From Pigoraptor vietnamica (taxonomy: Eukaryota > Opisthokonta > Filasterea), in NCBI GenBank assembly GCA_943704525.1, contig CALSCQ010001305.1, positions 1-36,383 on the forward strand: a stretch of 36,383 nt of DNA, given 5' to 3'. Shown here piece by piece: positions 1 through 12,594 of the stretch. Below the pieces are notes generated by a model. That model was not told the origin of the DNA. It saw only the letters and a list, made by a program, of their open reading frames with translations, and ran no database searches. The position numbers and the translations under genes are program-made. The number at the start of each line of letters is the position of its first letter. Position 1 is the first letter of the stretch.

Positions 1-10
1 GGGGGGGGGG
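1..10. repeat. G10 homopolymer at the left edge
   Basis: The window opens with ten G residues and closes at 36361-36381 with C runs. Similar G or C runs occur inside introns (17553-17564, 20208-20226, 30219-30238), so the edges may simply be assembly breaks at homopolymers. Confidence 0.8.
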
Positions 11-49
11 CTGGTGCGGAACAAATGAAACAGCAGAGGACCGACACTC

Positions 50-1104
50 GTGAAGAAGTTCATCGCACACGCAGAAGCCAGTGCACGTGACACCGAACCG
101 ACCAGTCAATTCACCACCCACTGCGCGATCAGGCACTCGCACCAGTCGATGGCGCGCCGGGGCGCACGGGCGGCATGGGCACTGGGCGCCACCGTGACGG
201 GGGTCCTTCTCGCTGCAGAGCTCTTCCCGCGCGGCGTCTTTCCGCGGCTGTACGGGACGCAGCGCCATGTGGCGCCGAGTGAATGGGCGGCCGAGGCACG
301 AGACATTGCGCGCCGCATGGGCGTTGCGCACCCTGACCGCATCCACGTGTTTGTGACCGCGGGGCTCTCGGCCCTCTCCGCTGGGCACCCGTCGTCACCC
401 GGCGGCGCCGTTGTGGGCCTTCCGCGGACGTTCCTGTTTTCGAGTCCGCAGGATGCCGCCATTCAATCCGCGTCCATGCCCGGTCGCGCGGTGCAGTGGC
501 ACTCGGCCGACGGCGCGGCCATCGCAGCCCTCCTCGTTGCGTCGGATGAACAGCGGCGGTTCACCCTCGCACATGAGCTTGCGCACGTTGCGAGAAGGGA
601 TGGGCTGTGGGACATCGCCGTAATTCCCGCCACGGGTGCTCTCGCGACGGGCGCATTCACAGCTGCTGCACGGTGCTTCCCGCGGTTTTTTGCCTTTCGG
701 AGTGCGATTGTATCGTTCGGGGCACTCACGGCACTGTGGTGCATCGCCTTCAGGCTCGTGAACAGGTGGGACTCCCCGTGCATCTGCCATGGAATTCTAA
801 GCGTTTTGGCTCAAGCGGGTTTATGCGCAGTGCAACCACGCGTCGGTCGGAGCTGCTGGCGGACGAAGCGGCGGGACGGTTGGGAGACGACTTTGCGCGC
901 GGCGGCATTGCGCGCTTCACGCAGCGGATGGAGCTCAACCGCCGCCTGCACAGCGCCAGCACTCGCGGCGGGGGCGTGGGAGCAGGCGGCGATCCCGGCG
1001 AATTTGGACACTCGCAGTGGGCGTCGCACCCGCCTCTTCGCGAACGCATTGCACGCCTCGAGGCTCTTCGGCTCGAACTTGCGCAAACAGAAACAAACGG
1101 ATAG
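50..1104 (+). CDS. M48-family membrane zinc metalloprotease
   Basis: Predicted zinc endopeptidase of the M48 (Oma1/HtpX/Ste24-like) family; substrate unknown. Two exons, 50-765 and 831-1104, give 329 aa. The 65-nt intron opens GTGGGA and ends GCGCAG, and splicing restores the frame. The motif HELAH lies at residues 175-179, and SELLADE at 245-251 supplies the ExxxD third-ligand motif. A hydrophobic segment lies at about 42-58, and two more lie between the two motifs (about 188-208 and 218-236), as usual in M48 membrane proteases. Near the C-terminus SHPPLRERI-type residues (read here as ASHPPLRERIARL) match the family's conserved segment. Met1 at 50 is only 49 nt from the window edge. Met34 at 149, directly before the first membrane segment, is an alternative start, and further 5' sequence may be missing. 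The subgroup (Oma1-like or other) is not resolved. Confidence 0.82.
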
Positions 1105-1142
1105 AATAACATGGCCGTATTGATATGTTCTTGCCGTTGGAA

Positions 1143-1184
1143 TTTGGCGGGAGAGTGCGTCATCAGTTTGGTTGGCGCGCTAAA
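1143..1184 (+). promoter_or_regulatory. Two E2F-like elements upstream of the small acidic gene
   Basis: TTTGGCGGG at 1143-1151 and TTGGCGCGCTAAA at 1172-1184 match the E2F/DP consensus (TTTSGCGC and its complement). They lie about 65-105 bp upstream of a TATA box. Binding is inferred from motif resemblance only. Confidence 0.4.
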
Positions 1185-1201
1185 AAATCGAGACCAACGG
1201 G

Positions 1202-1232
1202 ATCCACTTGAGACAAGCATCCACTTGAGACA
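1202..1232 (+). repeat. 14-bp direct repeat just upstream of the TATA box
   Basis: ATCCACTTGAGACA occurs perfectly at 1202-1215 and 1219-1232, a 17-bp period, ending 14 bp before TATAAAAG. The layout suggests a duplicated activator site, but no known factor is recognised. Confidence 0.75.
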
Positions 1233-1246
1233 CACGCGACCGAGGG

Positions 1247-1254
1247 TATAAAAG
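1247..1254 (+). promoter_or_regulatory. TATA box (TATAAAAG)
   Basis: A consensus TATAAAAG stands 158 bp before the ATG at 1413. A CA-rich leader (about 1261-1295) follows it. It is the only textbook TATA box I found at a plausible distance from a start codon in this window. Confidence 0.7.
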
Positions 1255-1412
1255 GGGAACCCACACACACACATCTCACACACACTTGCACACAGTCCCA
1301 CAAGACATAGCGACAAGAGCAAGCGTCGAGAGGTGTGTGTCTGTGTGTGCATCTTACAATTGGCCCTTCACTCGCTCACTTTAACCCACGCAGTTGCAGT
1401 AACAAGTGCAAA

Positions 1413-1817
1413 ATGGCGTCGGCGGATGTGTGCATCATGCCCGAGGTTCCCGTGCCCCTTGACGAGTGCAAGCGCCAAGACTCTTTCAAGGCCCCCACGA
1501 CCGCGGAGACTGCCGAGGCTGTCGAGGCGCCTGCGACGTCAACGCCAGCTGCGAGCGAAGTCTCAGTCGTCTCCGAAGAGACTATCAAGCCCGAGACGGA
1601 CGCGGCGCCCAACGCACAGCAGGACGACGTCAAGAACTGCGACGAACACGGCGCGCACGTCGCTGATGAGCACATGGCGGAGGGCGATGCAACTGCGGAC
1701 GTCGAACGCGTGAGCCCCAAGCGCAAGCGTGACGACGACGACCAGGCGGTCGCTGACAGCCCTACGCCCAAGCTGGCCCGCGAAGCCAGTGGTGTGAACG
1801 ACGCCGTTTGCGCGTGA
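1413..1817 (+). CDS. Small acidic, probably disordered nuclear protein
   Basis: A single-exon frame of 134 aa starts at ATG 1413 (context AAAATGG). An in-frame ATG at 1335 exists but would add a Cys-rich, leader-like stretch, so I prefer 1413. The protein is rich in Ala, Glu, Asp, Val and Thr and has no predicted fold or membrane segment. It carries a basic cluster SPKRKR next to DDDD, resembling a nuclear localisation signal, and SPTPK, a possible proline-directed (CDK-type) phosphosite. I recognise no family; composition recalls acidic chromatin-associated proteins such as prothymosin, but there is no alignable homology. The TATA box and E2F-like motifs upstream suggest a strongly or cell-cycle-regulated gene. 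This is inference. Confidence 0.6.
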   Translation: MASADVCIMPEVPVPLDECKRQDSFKAPTTAETAEAVEAPATSTPAASEVSVVSEETIKPETDAAPNAQQDDVKNCDEHGAHVADEHMAEGDATADVERVSPKRKRDDDDQAVADSPTPKLAREASGVNDAVCA

Positions 1818-2125
1818 TCTGCTTTTGCTGTGTACGCAGAAAGCATTCAACTCTGCGCATCTCGTTTTCTTTTCTTTGTACATTAGCGTGCTTTTCCCTT
1901 GGCGTGTTCCCCTCCCCTCTTTGTTCAAATCATAAACAAAGAAAAAGAAGAAAAGAAAAGCACTGTGACCATTGAGCTCAAAAAAAGGGGCTAGTATTGT
2001 GCGAGACCGTTTGTGCGAATAGAACGAAGCGATGAGATGCGCAAGCAAAAGACGGACGCTGCGACGCGGTGCTATTCTGCGACAGTGCGCGGGGGCTCTT
2101 ATGCCGCCCGGGCGCTGCTGATGTG
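1818..2125. other. Convergent 3' intergenic stretch
   Basis: This stretch separates the stop codons of the small acidic gene (+) and the cyclic-nucleotide-binding gene (-). It is more A/T-rich than its surroundings, with a T-rich run near 1860-1925 and an A/G-rich run at 1935-1960. It should hold both 3' UTRs. I see no AATAAA signal and no gene. Confidence 0.6.
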
Positions 2126-4951
2126 CTATTCGGGCTCCTCCGATATTGACTCGTTCAGCCCCGCCGCGGCGGACGAGGACGCGACGGCGCTTTCCCCGGC
2201 GCCCGCGTCGCCCGTAGGCTCCTCCCCTTCGCCGTCCGCCGCCGCGAGGGCGCTCTCGAGAGACCGCTTGAGCTCCGACACGGTCGCCGCAATGTCCGGG
2301 AAGTCCGTCAGGATGACGTCAAACTTGTCGCGGCGGATTGTCAGCGCGAGCGTGTCCTCGACCGCAGACACGTGGCCCGTGCACTCGATGCCCGCACAAA
2401 ACTCGAGCTCGCCGACGACATTTCCGGCGCCGAACTCGAGGCGCATCTCCCCATCCTCCGAGACGGCCTCCACCTTGCCTCGCTCAATGAACAGCAGAAA
2501 GTCCACGGGGTCGCCCGCAGAGAAGACGCGCGCACCCGCCGCGTACTTGCGTGGGTGCATGTGTAGCGACAGGAGATGGAGAAAGTTCTCGTCCCACCCG
2601 GCAAACAGCTTCACCTGCAGAGAAGCGCACCGCGGCGTCAGCGTGTGACAACGGCAGGCCGCAGTGCGCGACCACAGCCCACGCACCTTCTTGAGGTTCT
2701 CGCGGGTCACTTCGAGCTCCATTCGCGCGCCGTAGTCGCCCCCAGCCTCCTGCGCGGCGCGCACGCGTTGTAGGCGCGCCTCGCCCTCCGCCTTGATCTG
2801 CCGGCTGATTTCGGGGTATCCCTCGACGACCTTCTCGAGGCTGTCCTTGAGCAGCACGAGGAGGTCGCACGCCGTCTGCGCGCGCACCGACACCGTGCGG
2901 GGCAGCTTGAAGAGCACTCCAATCTCCCCAAAGAAGGACCCCGACGACAGGCACGTGATGACCGAGGCGCCGTCTTCCGAGACGACCTCGACCGTGCCGC
3001 GCACAATAAAGAACATTTCCATCCCAATGTCGCCCTTGCGCACGATGTACTCGCCCGCCTGCACGAGGCGCGGCTCGATCGTCACTGCGAGTTGATGCAG
3101 GAAGCCCACCTCGCAGAACTTGAAGAGCGGAATCTGCGGGGAGGAGCGAGTGGTCAGTCATCACGCGCGGCAGGCACACGGCGACGACTACCGGCAGCGG
3201 GCGACACGGCGGCATTGCCCGACACTCACGTCCTGAATGGTCTGGCAGATGGCATCGACCTGGAACTCGCCGCCGTACGCCGCCGACTGCGACGACTTGG
3301 CGCGCTCCTTCAGCGCCTGCATGCGCTTGTCCGCCTCCCGCTTGACCATGACGGCCACGAGCGGCTCGTCGCGGAGAATCGTCTCAAAGTTCTCCTTCGT
3401 GAGCACCATGATGATGCAGTTGGACGCCGCGCGCACAGAGGCCGTGCGGGGCACGCTGAACAGCAGGCCGACCTCTCCAAAGTAGTTGCCGGCCTTCAGC
3501 TGCGCAAACACGACCTCGCCGTCCTCGCTGACGACCTCCACCTCGCCGCGCATGATGAAGAACATGGCCTTGGCCATTTCCCCTGCGCGCACAATCGTGT
3601 CCCGCAGGCGGTACGAGCGCGTCCCCATGCTGTCCGCGAGTCGGCGCTTCACCTCAAGCGAGCAGTCCTTGAACAGCGGAAACGAATCGAGCGCCATGCC
3701 GATGCCCTTGGGCGTGTTGTCCGCAAACGCCGCGCTGAACGAAATCTTCTCAGGACATGTGGCGCGGCGCTTTCGGCGCGCACTCCCGCCAATATTTCCC
3801 TTACCGCCGACGCCATCCACAAGCGCTGCGGCAGCGCCGGCGGCCGGCTGCGACGTGGGCGGCGGTGGCGCTTGCGCCTGCGGTGAGCTGCTAAGATAGA
3901 GCGGCTGCAGCGACAGCTTGTTCTCGGACGTCCGGCGTCCCTTGGGCCTAACGGCGAGGAATGCCTCCTTCACAGGCGTGTGGACGAGACCCGCGCGCGA
4001 CTTTGGCGGCGCAATGGGCATGGCCCATGGCTTGTCCTCGGAGATCGTATCGCCGTTGTCGCTGGCAGCCGTTGGCACCGGCATCGGCGCAGAGAGCGCG
4101 CGCGATCGGTTTCCCTTCTTCACCACCGTCAGCCGTTTGTTCGCGGGTGCGCGCGCACCCTCGGAAGGATTCGCGCCCGTCCACGGCGCGGGCGTCGACA
4201 CGCTCGCCACCACGCCCTCCGGTGCCTGGGGCTTGAAGGGCTGCTGCGACGAGTTGAAGCTGAGGCTCTGCAGGCTCGACTGGAAGCTCTTCCTTCGCTC
4301 GCCGCCGTCCGATAACTTGCGGTCCGTAGTGGACCCCACCGACGACGACGCCAGAGTTTCACCCGACGCAGACGTAAGGTCCGAAGGACGGGGACCAGCC
4401 ACGGCCGAGGCTGCCGCCGTGATCGCGCTGCTTACGTGGTGATCCGTCGCATTCTTGTCAACTTTGCGCAGCTCGCTAATATCGCTCAGGCTCCCCCGGC
4501 TCCTGCACACAAGTAATAAGAAGCGCGTCAGCACACGGCCATGCCCACATCGTGACACACCAACGCTGCCGTCGTAGCACGTACCCCATGCGTGCGTGGG
4601 CGCTGCGCACGCGCTTCCGCTCCTCCTTGTGGATCATGTCCTTGACGGACGTTTCGATAAACAGCAGCGCATTGTGCGGCCGCTCCACAATGATGCGCGT
4701 CAACAGCTCCTGCAAAGCGGCAGCGCACGACCAGTCAGCGCGTGCCGCAGTGCGCGTGGGCAGCGAAACTCCATGAACCGGCCGTTCACACCCTCATACC
4801 CGTCACCCTTCATACAGTCACGCACCTCGAAAATCTGCGCAATTTTTTGCTCGGCGAGGTACGAATCAATCGCCTCGCGCGTATTTCCCTTGAGCACATT
4901 TCCGGCACTCTTCGGCCGGGCGCGCGAGTCACCGCCCGCCGCGTCCGCCAT
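2126..4951 (-). CDS. PKA-regulatory-like protein: RII docking domain plus three cyclic-nucleotide-binding domains
   Basis: Five exons on the minus strand, 4951-4826, 4709-4585, 4502-3230, 3133-2687 and 2614-2126, give 819 aa with phases consistent throughout. Residues about 28-62 (SYLAEQKIAQIFEELLTRI) form a dimerisation/docking helix of the RIIa type, which in PKA binds AKAP anchors. A long low-complexity linker follows with RRKS (153-156), a possible RRTS site, and RRAT (329-332). The last sits about 30 residues before the first CNB, where PKA regulatory subunits keep their inhibitor sequence. CNB-A has FGEV at 425-428 and PRT around 436; CNB-B has FGE at 576-578 and PRT around 587. CNB-C (from about 658) has VGEL but lacks the Arg that binds cyclic phosphate. 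The normal family has two CNB domains in about 380 aa. Divergent with AGMO. It may act with a kinase catalytic subunit not in this window. Confidence 0.88.
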
Positions 4952-4952
4952 C

Positions 4953-5090
4953 GCGCTGCGTGGCCACAGCGGAGCCTTTGTAGCCTGCAATGCCTACACC
5001 AGTCGCGACAGTTGGGCGACACGTGCGCTGCGTGGCCACAGCGGAGCCTTTGTAGCCTGCAGTGCCTACACCAGTCGCGACGTTGGGCGA
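4953..5090. repeat. Tandem duplication abutting the CNB start codon
   Basis: Units 4953-5019 (67 nt) and 5025-5090 (66 nt) are nearly identical, with one substitution (A to G) and one deleted base, at a 72-nt period. The first unit begins two bases upstream of the ATG complement at 4949-4951, so the whole proximal leader or promoter of the minus-strand gene is duplicated. Confidence 0.9.
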
Positions 5091-5575
5091 GCACAGCCGA
5101 GTGTGTGCGAGACGCCCATGCAGCTGCCGCGACACGCCGGCCCTCAGATCGTGAGCGCGAAGCAAGCCCGGCGCAGATCTAGGGTCCCCCGCTAGTCTTC
5201 TACGGTGCGCACGCCGCACTCGAGTTTGATGTCGTGTTTATGACTCGGACGGCGAGTGGGCCATGGAGACACCAGGGGGTAGTACGCCTGGCAACGGATT
5301 ATCCGGGATTTACTCGAGCCTGTAATCACGTGATCGTTTTCACGTGAGCAGGTGCTTTTTTGGTGTATTCGAGCAAAATAAATTGAAAACCACTCAAACC
5401 CCGCACAAAAACGGAGACGTCAAATTAACACCCGTGCGCAGCCACCGACCAATCGCCGTGCGACTTTGGCGGTCATGCATTTCCACGCAAGGAACACACG
5501 GACCGCAATTCGACAGTTCAAAGGAACTGGCTGCAGATCCAACGCAGCAAGCGCAGCAGCCTGCGCCCTGCGAGA
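5091..5575. promoter_or_regulatory. Divergent CNB/AGMO promoter with paired TCACGTGA boxes
   Basis: This is the rest of the 624-bp gap between the two divergent start codons. TCACGTGA occurs perfectly at 5326-5333 and 5340-5347. An inverted repeat CGGATTATCCG lies at 5295-5305, and CCAAT at about 5449. E-boxes of this type bind bHLH-zipper factors (Cbf1, USF, TFEB classes). No TATA box and no gene are visible. Confidence 0.5.
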
Positions 5576-6940
5576 ATGGCGACAATCGACGCCGTTGCCC
5601 GCTCCGTGACCTTCCTCACGACGGGTGGGCGGGTCACTGTGCCGATTACAGGTGTTCCCAGTCATTAATGTCAAGCAAAACGCAGGGTACGCACGCCTGT
5701 TCTACCTCATCCCGCCGTCCACCACATATCGCGAGAACTACGAGGATGTGCCCAACTACACGACGGAGGCGGTGCCCTTCTTCATTGTCAGCATTGTGAT
5801 TGAGCTGCTCGTGGGCTTTATGCGCAAGCGCAAGGTCATGCGTGTCAACGACGGCTTCAGCTCGATCGCCGCCGGCCTCTTCCAGCAGGTGCGCATGTGG
5901 GGCGTGCGTACTCGTCGCCGCACGTTTGGCCTCATGCGACCTCTACGCAGGTGTCGTACCTCTTTGTCAGGGGCATCGAAATGGCGTCGTACATTTTCGT
6001 CTACGAGCGGTTCAAGTACTTTGACCTCCCGTGGGACTCTGCGGCGACGTGGTGGCTTGCATTCGTGACGGTCGACATCGGCTACTACTTCTTCCACCGC
6101 TATGCCCACGGTGCGTGGCGCTGTCGACGGCCGTGTGGGTGATGACGGCTCACTCGCTGTGCACTTCTCGTTTGCCGCAGAGGTGAATGTCCTGTGGGCG
6201 TCGCACGTCGTCCACCACAGCTCAGAGGACTACAACCTGACGACGGCGCTGCGCCAGAGCGTGCTCCAGACGTACGCGTCGTGGTTTTTCTACCTGCCGC
6301 TGGCCGTGGCCGTGCCGCCCTCGGTCTTCTACATCCACCGCCAGTTCAACACGCTCTACCAGTTCTGGATCCACACCGAGGTCTGTCCATTGTTGCACGT
6401 GCTGCCGTGCCATTGCATGCTCTGACCTCTCTCTCTTCGCATGCCTGCGCACTGCAGATTGTCCGGTCCCTCGGGCCGCTTGAGTACGTCCTCAACACGC
6501 CGAGCCACCACCGCGTGCATCACGGTGAGTGATTTTGGTGTCTGCTCGCTATCAGGCCCGTTGCCAATAGCCCGTGTCATGCGCAGGGCGTAACCGTTAC
6601 TGCATCGACAAGAACTACGGTGGGTCTGGCTCTGTGGATGGGACAGCAAGGCCGACGAGAGGGTCACTCGCTGCACTCGGCCGCGGCGCTAATACGAGTG
6701 TGCGCAGGCGGCACGCTCATTATCTGGGACCGCCTGTTTGGCACCTTTGCCGCGGAGAAGGAGCAGGTCGTCTACGGCCTCACGCACCCGCAGTACACGT
6801 GGGACCCGCTCTGGACGCAGGTGCACCACATTGCGCACATTGCGCGCACGTTTGCCGCGATGAAGGGCTGGAGGAACAAGGTGCCGTATTTTTTCGCAAT
6901 TGCGTGCGCTTGCATGAGTTGTGGATGCATTTCTGCGCCC

Positions 6941-7012
<72 letters not shown>

Positions 7013-7021
7013 GCCTGCTGG

Positions 7022-7064
<43 letters not shown>

Positions 7065-7682
7065 GCCTGCTGGCTGTGCAGCAATTGACCGCGGCGCGCG
7101 CAGTTGTCGGTGCTGTTCAAGGGTCCCGGCTGGCAGCCCGGCACGCCGCGCCTGGGCGACCCCAACGGCATCCCCGACGTGAAGGCCCCGTGGCCCAAGT
7201 ACGACCGCAGCCTGCCCGGGTTCCTCAACGTCTACGTGGTCGTGCACTCGATGCTCATTGTGCTGGCGTACAGCATCATCGCCAACGGAGACAAGTTTGG
7301 CATCCCCTACGTCATGGTCCTCGCCCTCGCCGCCTACATCCTCTTCTCACTCACGACCTTCGGCGCGATGTTTGACCACAAGCCGTACGCGTTTGCGCTT
7401 GAGCTGACGCGCATCGCCGTGTTTCTCGTGCTGGAGCTCGCGTTCTGGTTCACGTACGGCGACGACTTTGTCTTTCTGTGGTACCGCGAGCCAACCGCAG
7501 AGGTTCCCCTCTACGTGCACCGCCCGCTCAAAGCCGTGCGCGCCTTCTACATCTTCTCTGCGATGTGGCTCATGGGCCGCTATGCGCTGTTTTCGTTTTA
7601 CGGCGACAGCGACAAGCCGGTGACGACGCTCTCGTCCGAGCCGCGCGAGGCGTCCCCCGCGGCGGACAAGAAGAAGGCCTGA
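5576..7682 (+). CDS. AGMO: Alkylglycerol monooxygenase-like membrane oxygenase
   Basis: Homologue of AGMO (TMEM195), a tetrahydrobiopterin-dependent di-iron enzyme of the ER membrane that cleaves ether lipids. It belongs to the fatty-acid hydroxylase/sterol-desaturase superfamily. Exons: 5576-5624, 5686-5888, 5951-6110, 6181-6380, 6458-6524, 6587-6619 (33 nt), 6708-6880 and 7104-7682, giving 487 aa (human about 445). The His boxes are intact: HRYAH (133-137), HVVHH (146-150) and HHRVHH (221-226). Family segments such as YNLTTALRQSVLQ, FKGPGW and YGLTHP are plain. Several hydrophobic segments fit a multi-pass protein. The first donor could also be at 5652, which is in the same phase but would give a 34-nt intron. 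Intron 7 carries a long TG tract. INSIG follows 415 bp downstream on the same strand. Family assignment is firm; the exact substrate is inferred. Confidence 0.93.
6942..7078 (+). repeat. (TG)n microsatellite in AGMO intron 7
   Basis: TG dinucleotides run over 6942-7010 and 7023-7062, split by an 18-bp unit TGTTGCCTGCTGGCTGTG that occurs at 7009-7026 and again at 7061-7078. The intron is 6881-7103. The tract is TG on the transcript's sense strand. Confidence 0.95.
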
Positions 7683-8097
7683 TGCGCCAGTGTTGTGCGC
7701 GTGTCACGTGCGTTCATTGCTCGCCTGTCTCCGCGTGAGCCCCCGTGTAAGCGGCGAATGAAAGGGACATCGCAGAGTGCCCAGGAGTGTTGGTGGGTTG
7801 GCGGTGAATAGGGCCAGTGGATCCGGCGGACACTCCAGTGGAACCTTCCATGTCCGCTGCACGTGATGGACACCCATTTTCACACACGCGCACACACGCG
7901 CACACACACTCTCGTTCAACTGGCCTCGACAACAAGCGCACCGCGGCTGCAAGCGCCGCTTCGTCGCGAGAGGCGCAACTTGTCCGCTTGGTTGTGCAGC
8001 TCTCTCTGGGTCGCTGCGTACGCTCGCAGTAGTGCGGCTGTGTCCGTAGGCACTCGCGCAATTCCGGGGGAGTGCGGGCCCGTGCGCCCCTGCCGCC
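7683..8097 (+). promoter_or_regulatory. AGMO 3' / INSIG 5' intergenic region
   Basis: It contains TCACGTG at 7704-7710, GCACGTGA at 7859-7866 and a CA-rich stretch at about 7881-7910 upstream of the INSIG ATG. No polyadenylation consensus, TATA box or further gene is visible. Confidence 0.5.
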
Positions 8098-9437
8098 ATG
8101 CACCGCGTGGCGCGCGTGTGCGTGCTGTTCGGCGCGGGCGTCTTTCTCTCGGTCCTCTTCAACCTGCTGCAGACGCAGCACCACGTGACGCAGTTCCCGC
8201 CGGACGTCGCGCGCATCCTCTCGTCGGCTTGGTGGATCCCCGTCGCGTGCGGCTTTGCAACCGTCATCGTGGGCCTCGCCTATCCCGCGGCGGACGCATG
8301 GCTGGGCCAGCCGCACACCTTCAAGCGCGACTGGTCGTCCGTGATGCGCTGCGTCGGCGTGTTCATTGGCATCAACTACGCAAGCGCCGTATCCGCCCGC
8401 CGTGTGCTGGTGAAGGGTGCCGATTGCTGTTTGCCACGCGCGAAGCACTGTTACCCGCACCCGTCTTTCCTGCGTGCTCGTGCGCTGTACGTGTGCGTTT
8501 TGTGGCGTACAAGTGTGTGTTGTATGTGCGCTACTGCAACATCCATCGCTTGAAGCCTTGACGCACACGCACAGAAACTCCCATTCAGCACGAACGTGCA
8601 GCTGTCGTGCATGCTGGCCCTCATGGCCATTGGCCTGTGGTGGCTGTTTGATCGGACGGTGCGCGGCTTTGTGCTCGGGCTCCTCGTCGCGGCCATCTCG
8701 ACAACCTCGGTGCAGCTGATTGTTTACTTTGGCCACTTCAAGTGGGTGCCTGTGGCGACTGCGCTGGCGCTCCCTGTGCGATGGCAGTGGCTGCGTGTGT
8801 GTGCATGCGTCTGTTGTCTTGCATTTGCATATGTGCGCATGCGTCTAATGCGTATGCTGTGCGTGTGCCCTACTTGCCTGTGCGTGTATTGTATTGCTTT
8901 GTTCTGCCACGGTGGTGTGCTTGTACGTTGCATGCATGCGCGCGTGTGCCTGTGTGCATACAGTTGCTGCGCCTGCGCACCTTGTAATGCCGTGTTCTGT
9001 GTGGTGTTGGGTATGGATTCTCTTGTGTGCGTGCTGTGTTCGTTGCGCATGAGTGCTTAGTGCCAGGACACAGCGTGCAGTGTGCGCCTCTGTGCGCGGT
9101 GCATTGCATGTCTGCGGCCGGGCACGTGGCCTTTTCTGCGCCCTTCGTGCGACTGCTGTTGTGGCTTATTCAAACCAGTTATTCACCCTGTGTGCGGGTG
9201 TCATGCGTCGCACCGGCTGCCCTCTACATGTGCTGACAAGCGGCCGCTGACTCGAGACGCTCTATTGACAGGTACACACAGCCCGACTTTTTTTGGGTGC
9301 GCTCCTGGATCCCCTGCGTCTTCTTTGCCGCGGGCGTGACGTTCGGCTGCATTGGGCGGCAGCTTGCGTTTGACGACACGGTGCGCCGAAAGAACGCGCA
9401 CGCCGCGCGGCACTCCCAAAAGCCAAAAGCGGATTGA
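8098..9437 (+). CDS. INSIG: INSIG family ER membrane protein
   Basis: Insulin-induced-gene protein, a polytopic ER protein that in animals holds SCAP-SREBP and HMG-CoA reductase in the ER when sterols are high. Exons 8098-8409, 8575-8741 and 9272-9437 encode 214 aa (human INSIG2 is 225). Diagnostic stretches include [27 protein letters not shown], and the terminal RSWIPC...[12 protein letters not shown] block. The tail ends in Lys/His-rich residues. About six hydrophobic segments match the family. The phase-0 donor of intron 1 is taken as GTGAAG at 8410; GTGCTG at 8404 would remove two residues. Intron 2 is the longest resolved here (530 nt); it is TG/CA-rich and carries CTGAC 20 nt before its acceptor. 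No SCAP, SREBP or reductase gene is in the window, so the partner is unknown. Confidence 0.93.
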
Positions 9438-9912
9438 GCGTTTCGTGTTTCTTGTGCCGCGCGTCCTATACTGAATTTGAATTCTAAAGCGTTCGCAATG
9501 CCCCTCTTGCACCTCTTTCTTTTTCTTCAAATTGTTCATTTTCGACCGTTTACGAGCCAATCGCAATGACCCGCGACGCAGCAGCGCAGCACGCCCCGCG
9601 GCCGCCAAGAGAGGCGCCGCACACCACACATGGCCAAACGGCAGCCAATAGCAAAGCACACGCAACACCCACGACAACACGCTCTTTCATACACAGCGAC
9701 GGTGGACAAGCGACAGAGCGGCACAACCGCACCGACGCGTCACCCAGCCGCGCGCGTCCTACACCCCTCACAGCGCAAAGGCAGCTAACGCCGCACGCCC
9801 GCGCCGCTCGGGGCCATGCACAACACAGGCGCCGCAGAGAACCGCGCCATCGGACGACCGACCGACCGCGCAGACACTCCCGGCACCGCAGCACCCGCCG
9901 CACGCAGGGCGC
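9438..9912. other. Convergent INSIG / ATP synthase beta 3' region
   Basis: The 475 bp between two convergent stop codons start with an A/T-rich 3' flank (9465-9545). An A/C/G-rich stretch without stops on the plus strand follows. The open frames there have no family resemblance, so I call no gene. Confidence 0.6.

Positions 9913-12594
<2,682 letters not shown>

Noticed and set aside
5652-5685. 34-nt AGMO intron 1
   Set aside because: A GTGGGC donor at 5625 in the same phase gives a 61-nt intron, in line with the other introns, and a cleaner N-terminus.
6942-7072. Cys/Val-repeat or His/Thr-repeat proteins from the TG/CA arrays
   Set aside because: They are translations of microsatellites inside introns.
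7714-8736. 340-codon minus-strand open frame over the INSIG 5' end
   Set aside because: Antisense shadow across the INSIG promoter, exon 1 and an intron; low-complexity His/Arg/Thr composition.
9240-9256. NotI site followed closely by an XhoI site, like a cloning linker
   Set aside because: The sequence continues smoothly within INSIG intron 2, and the CTGAC between the sites fits the intron's branch site; both sites are common in GC-rich DNA.
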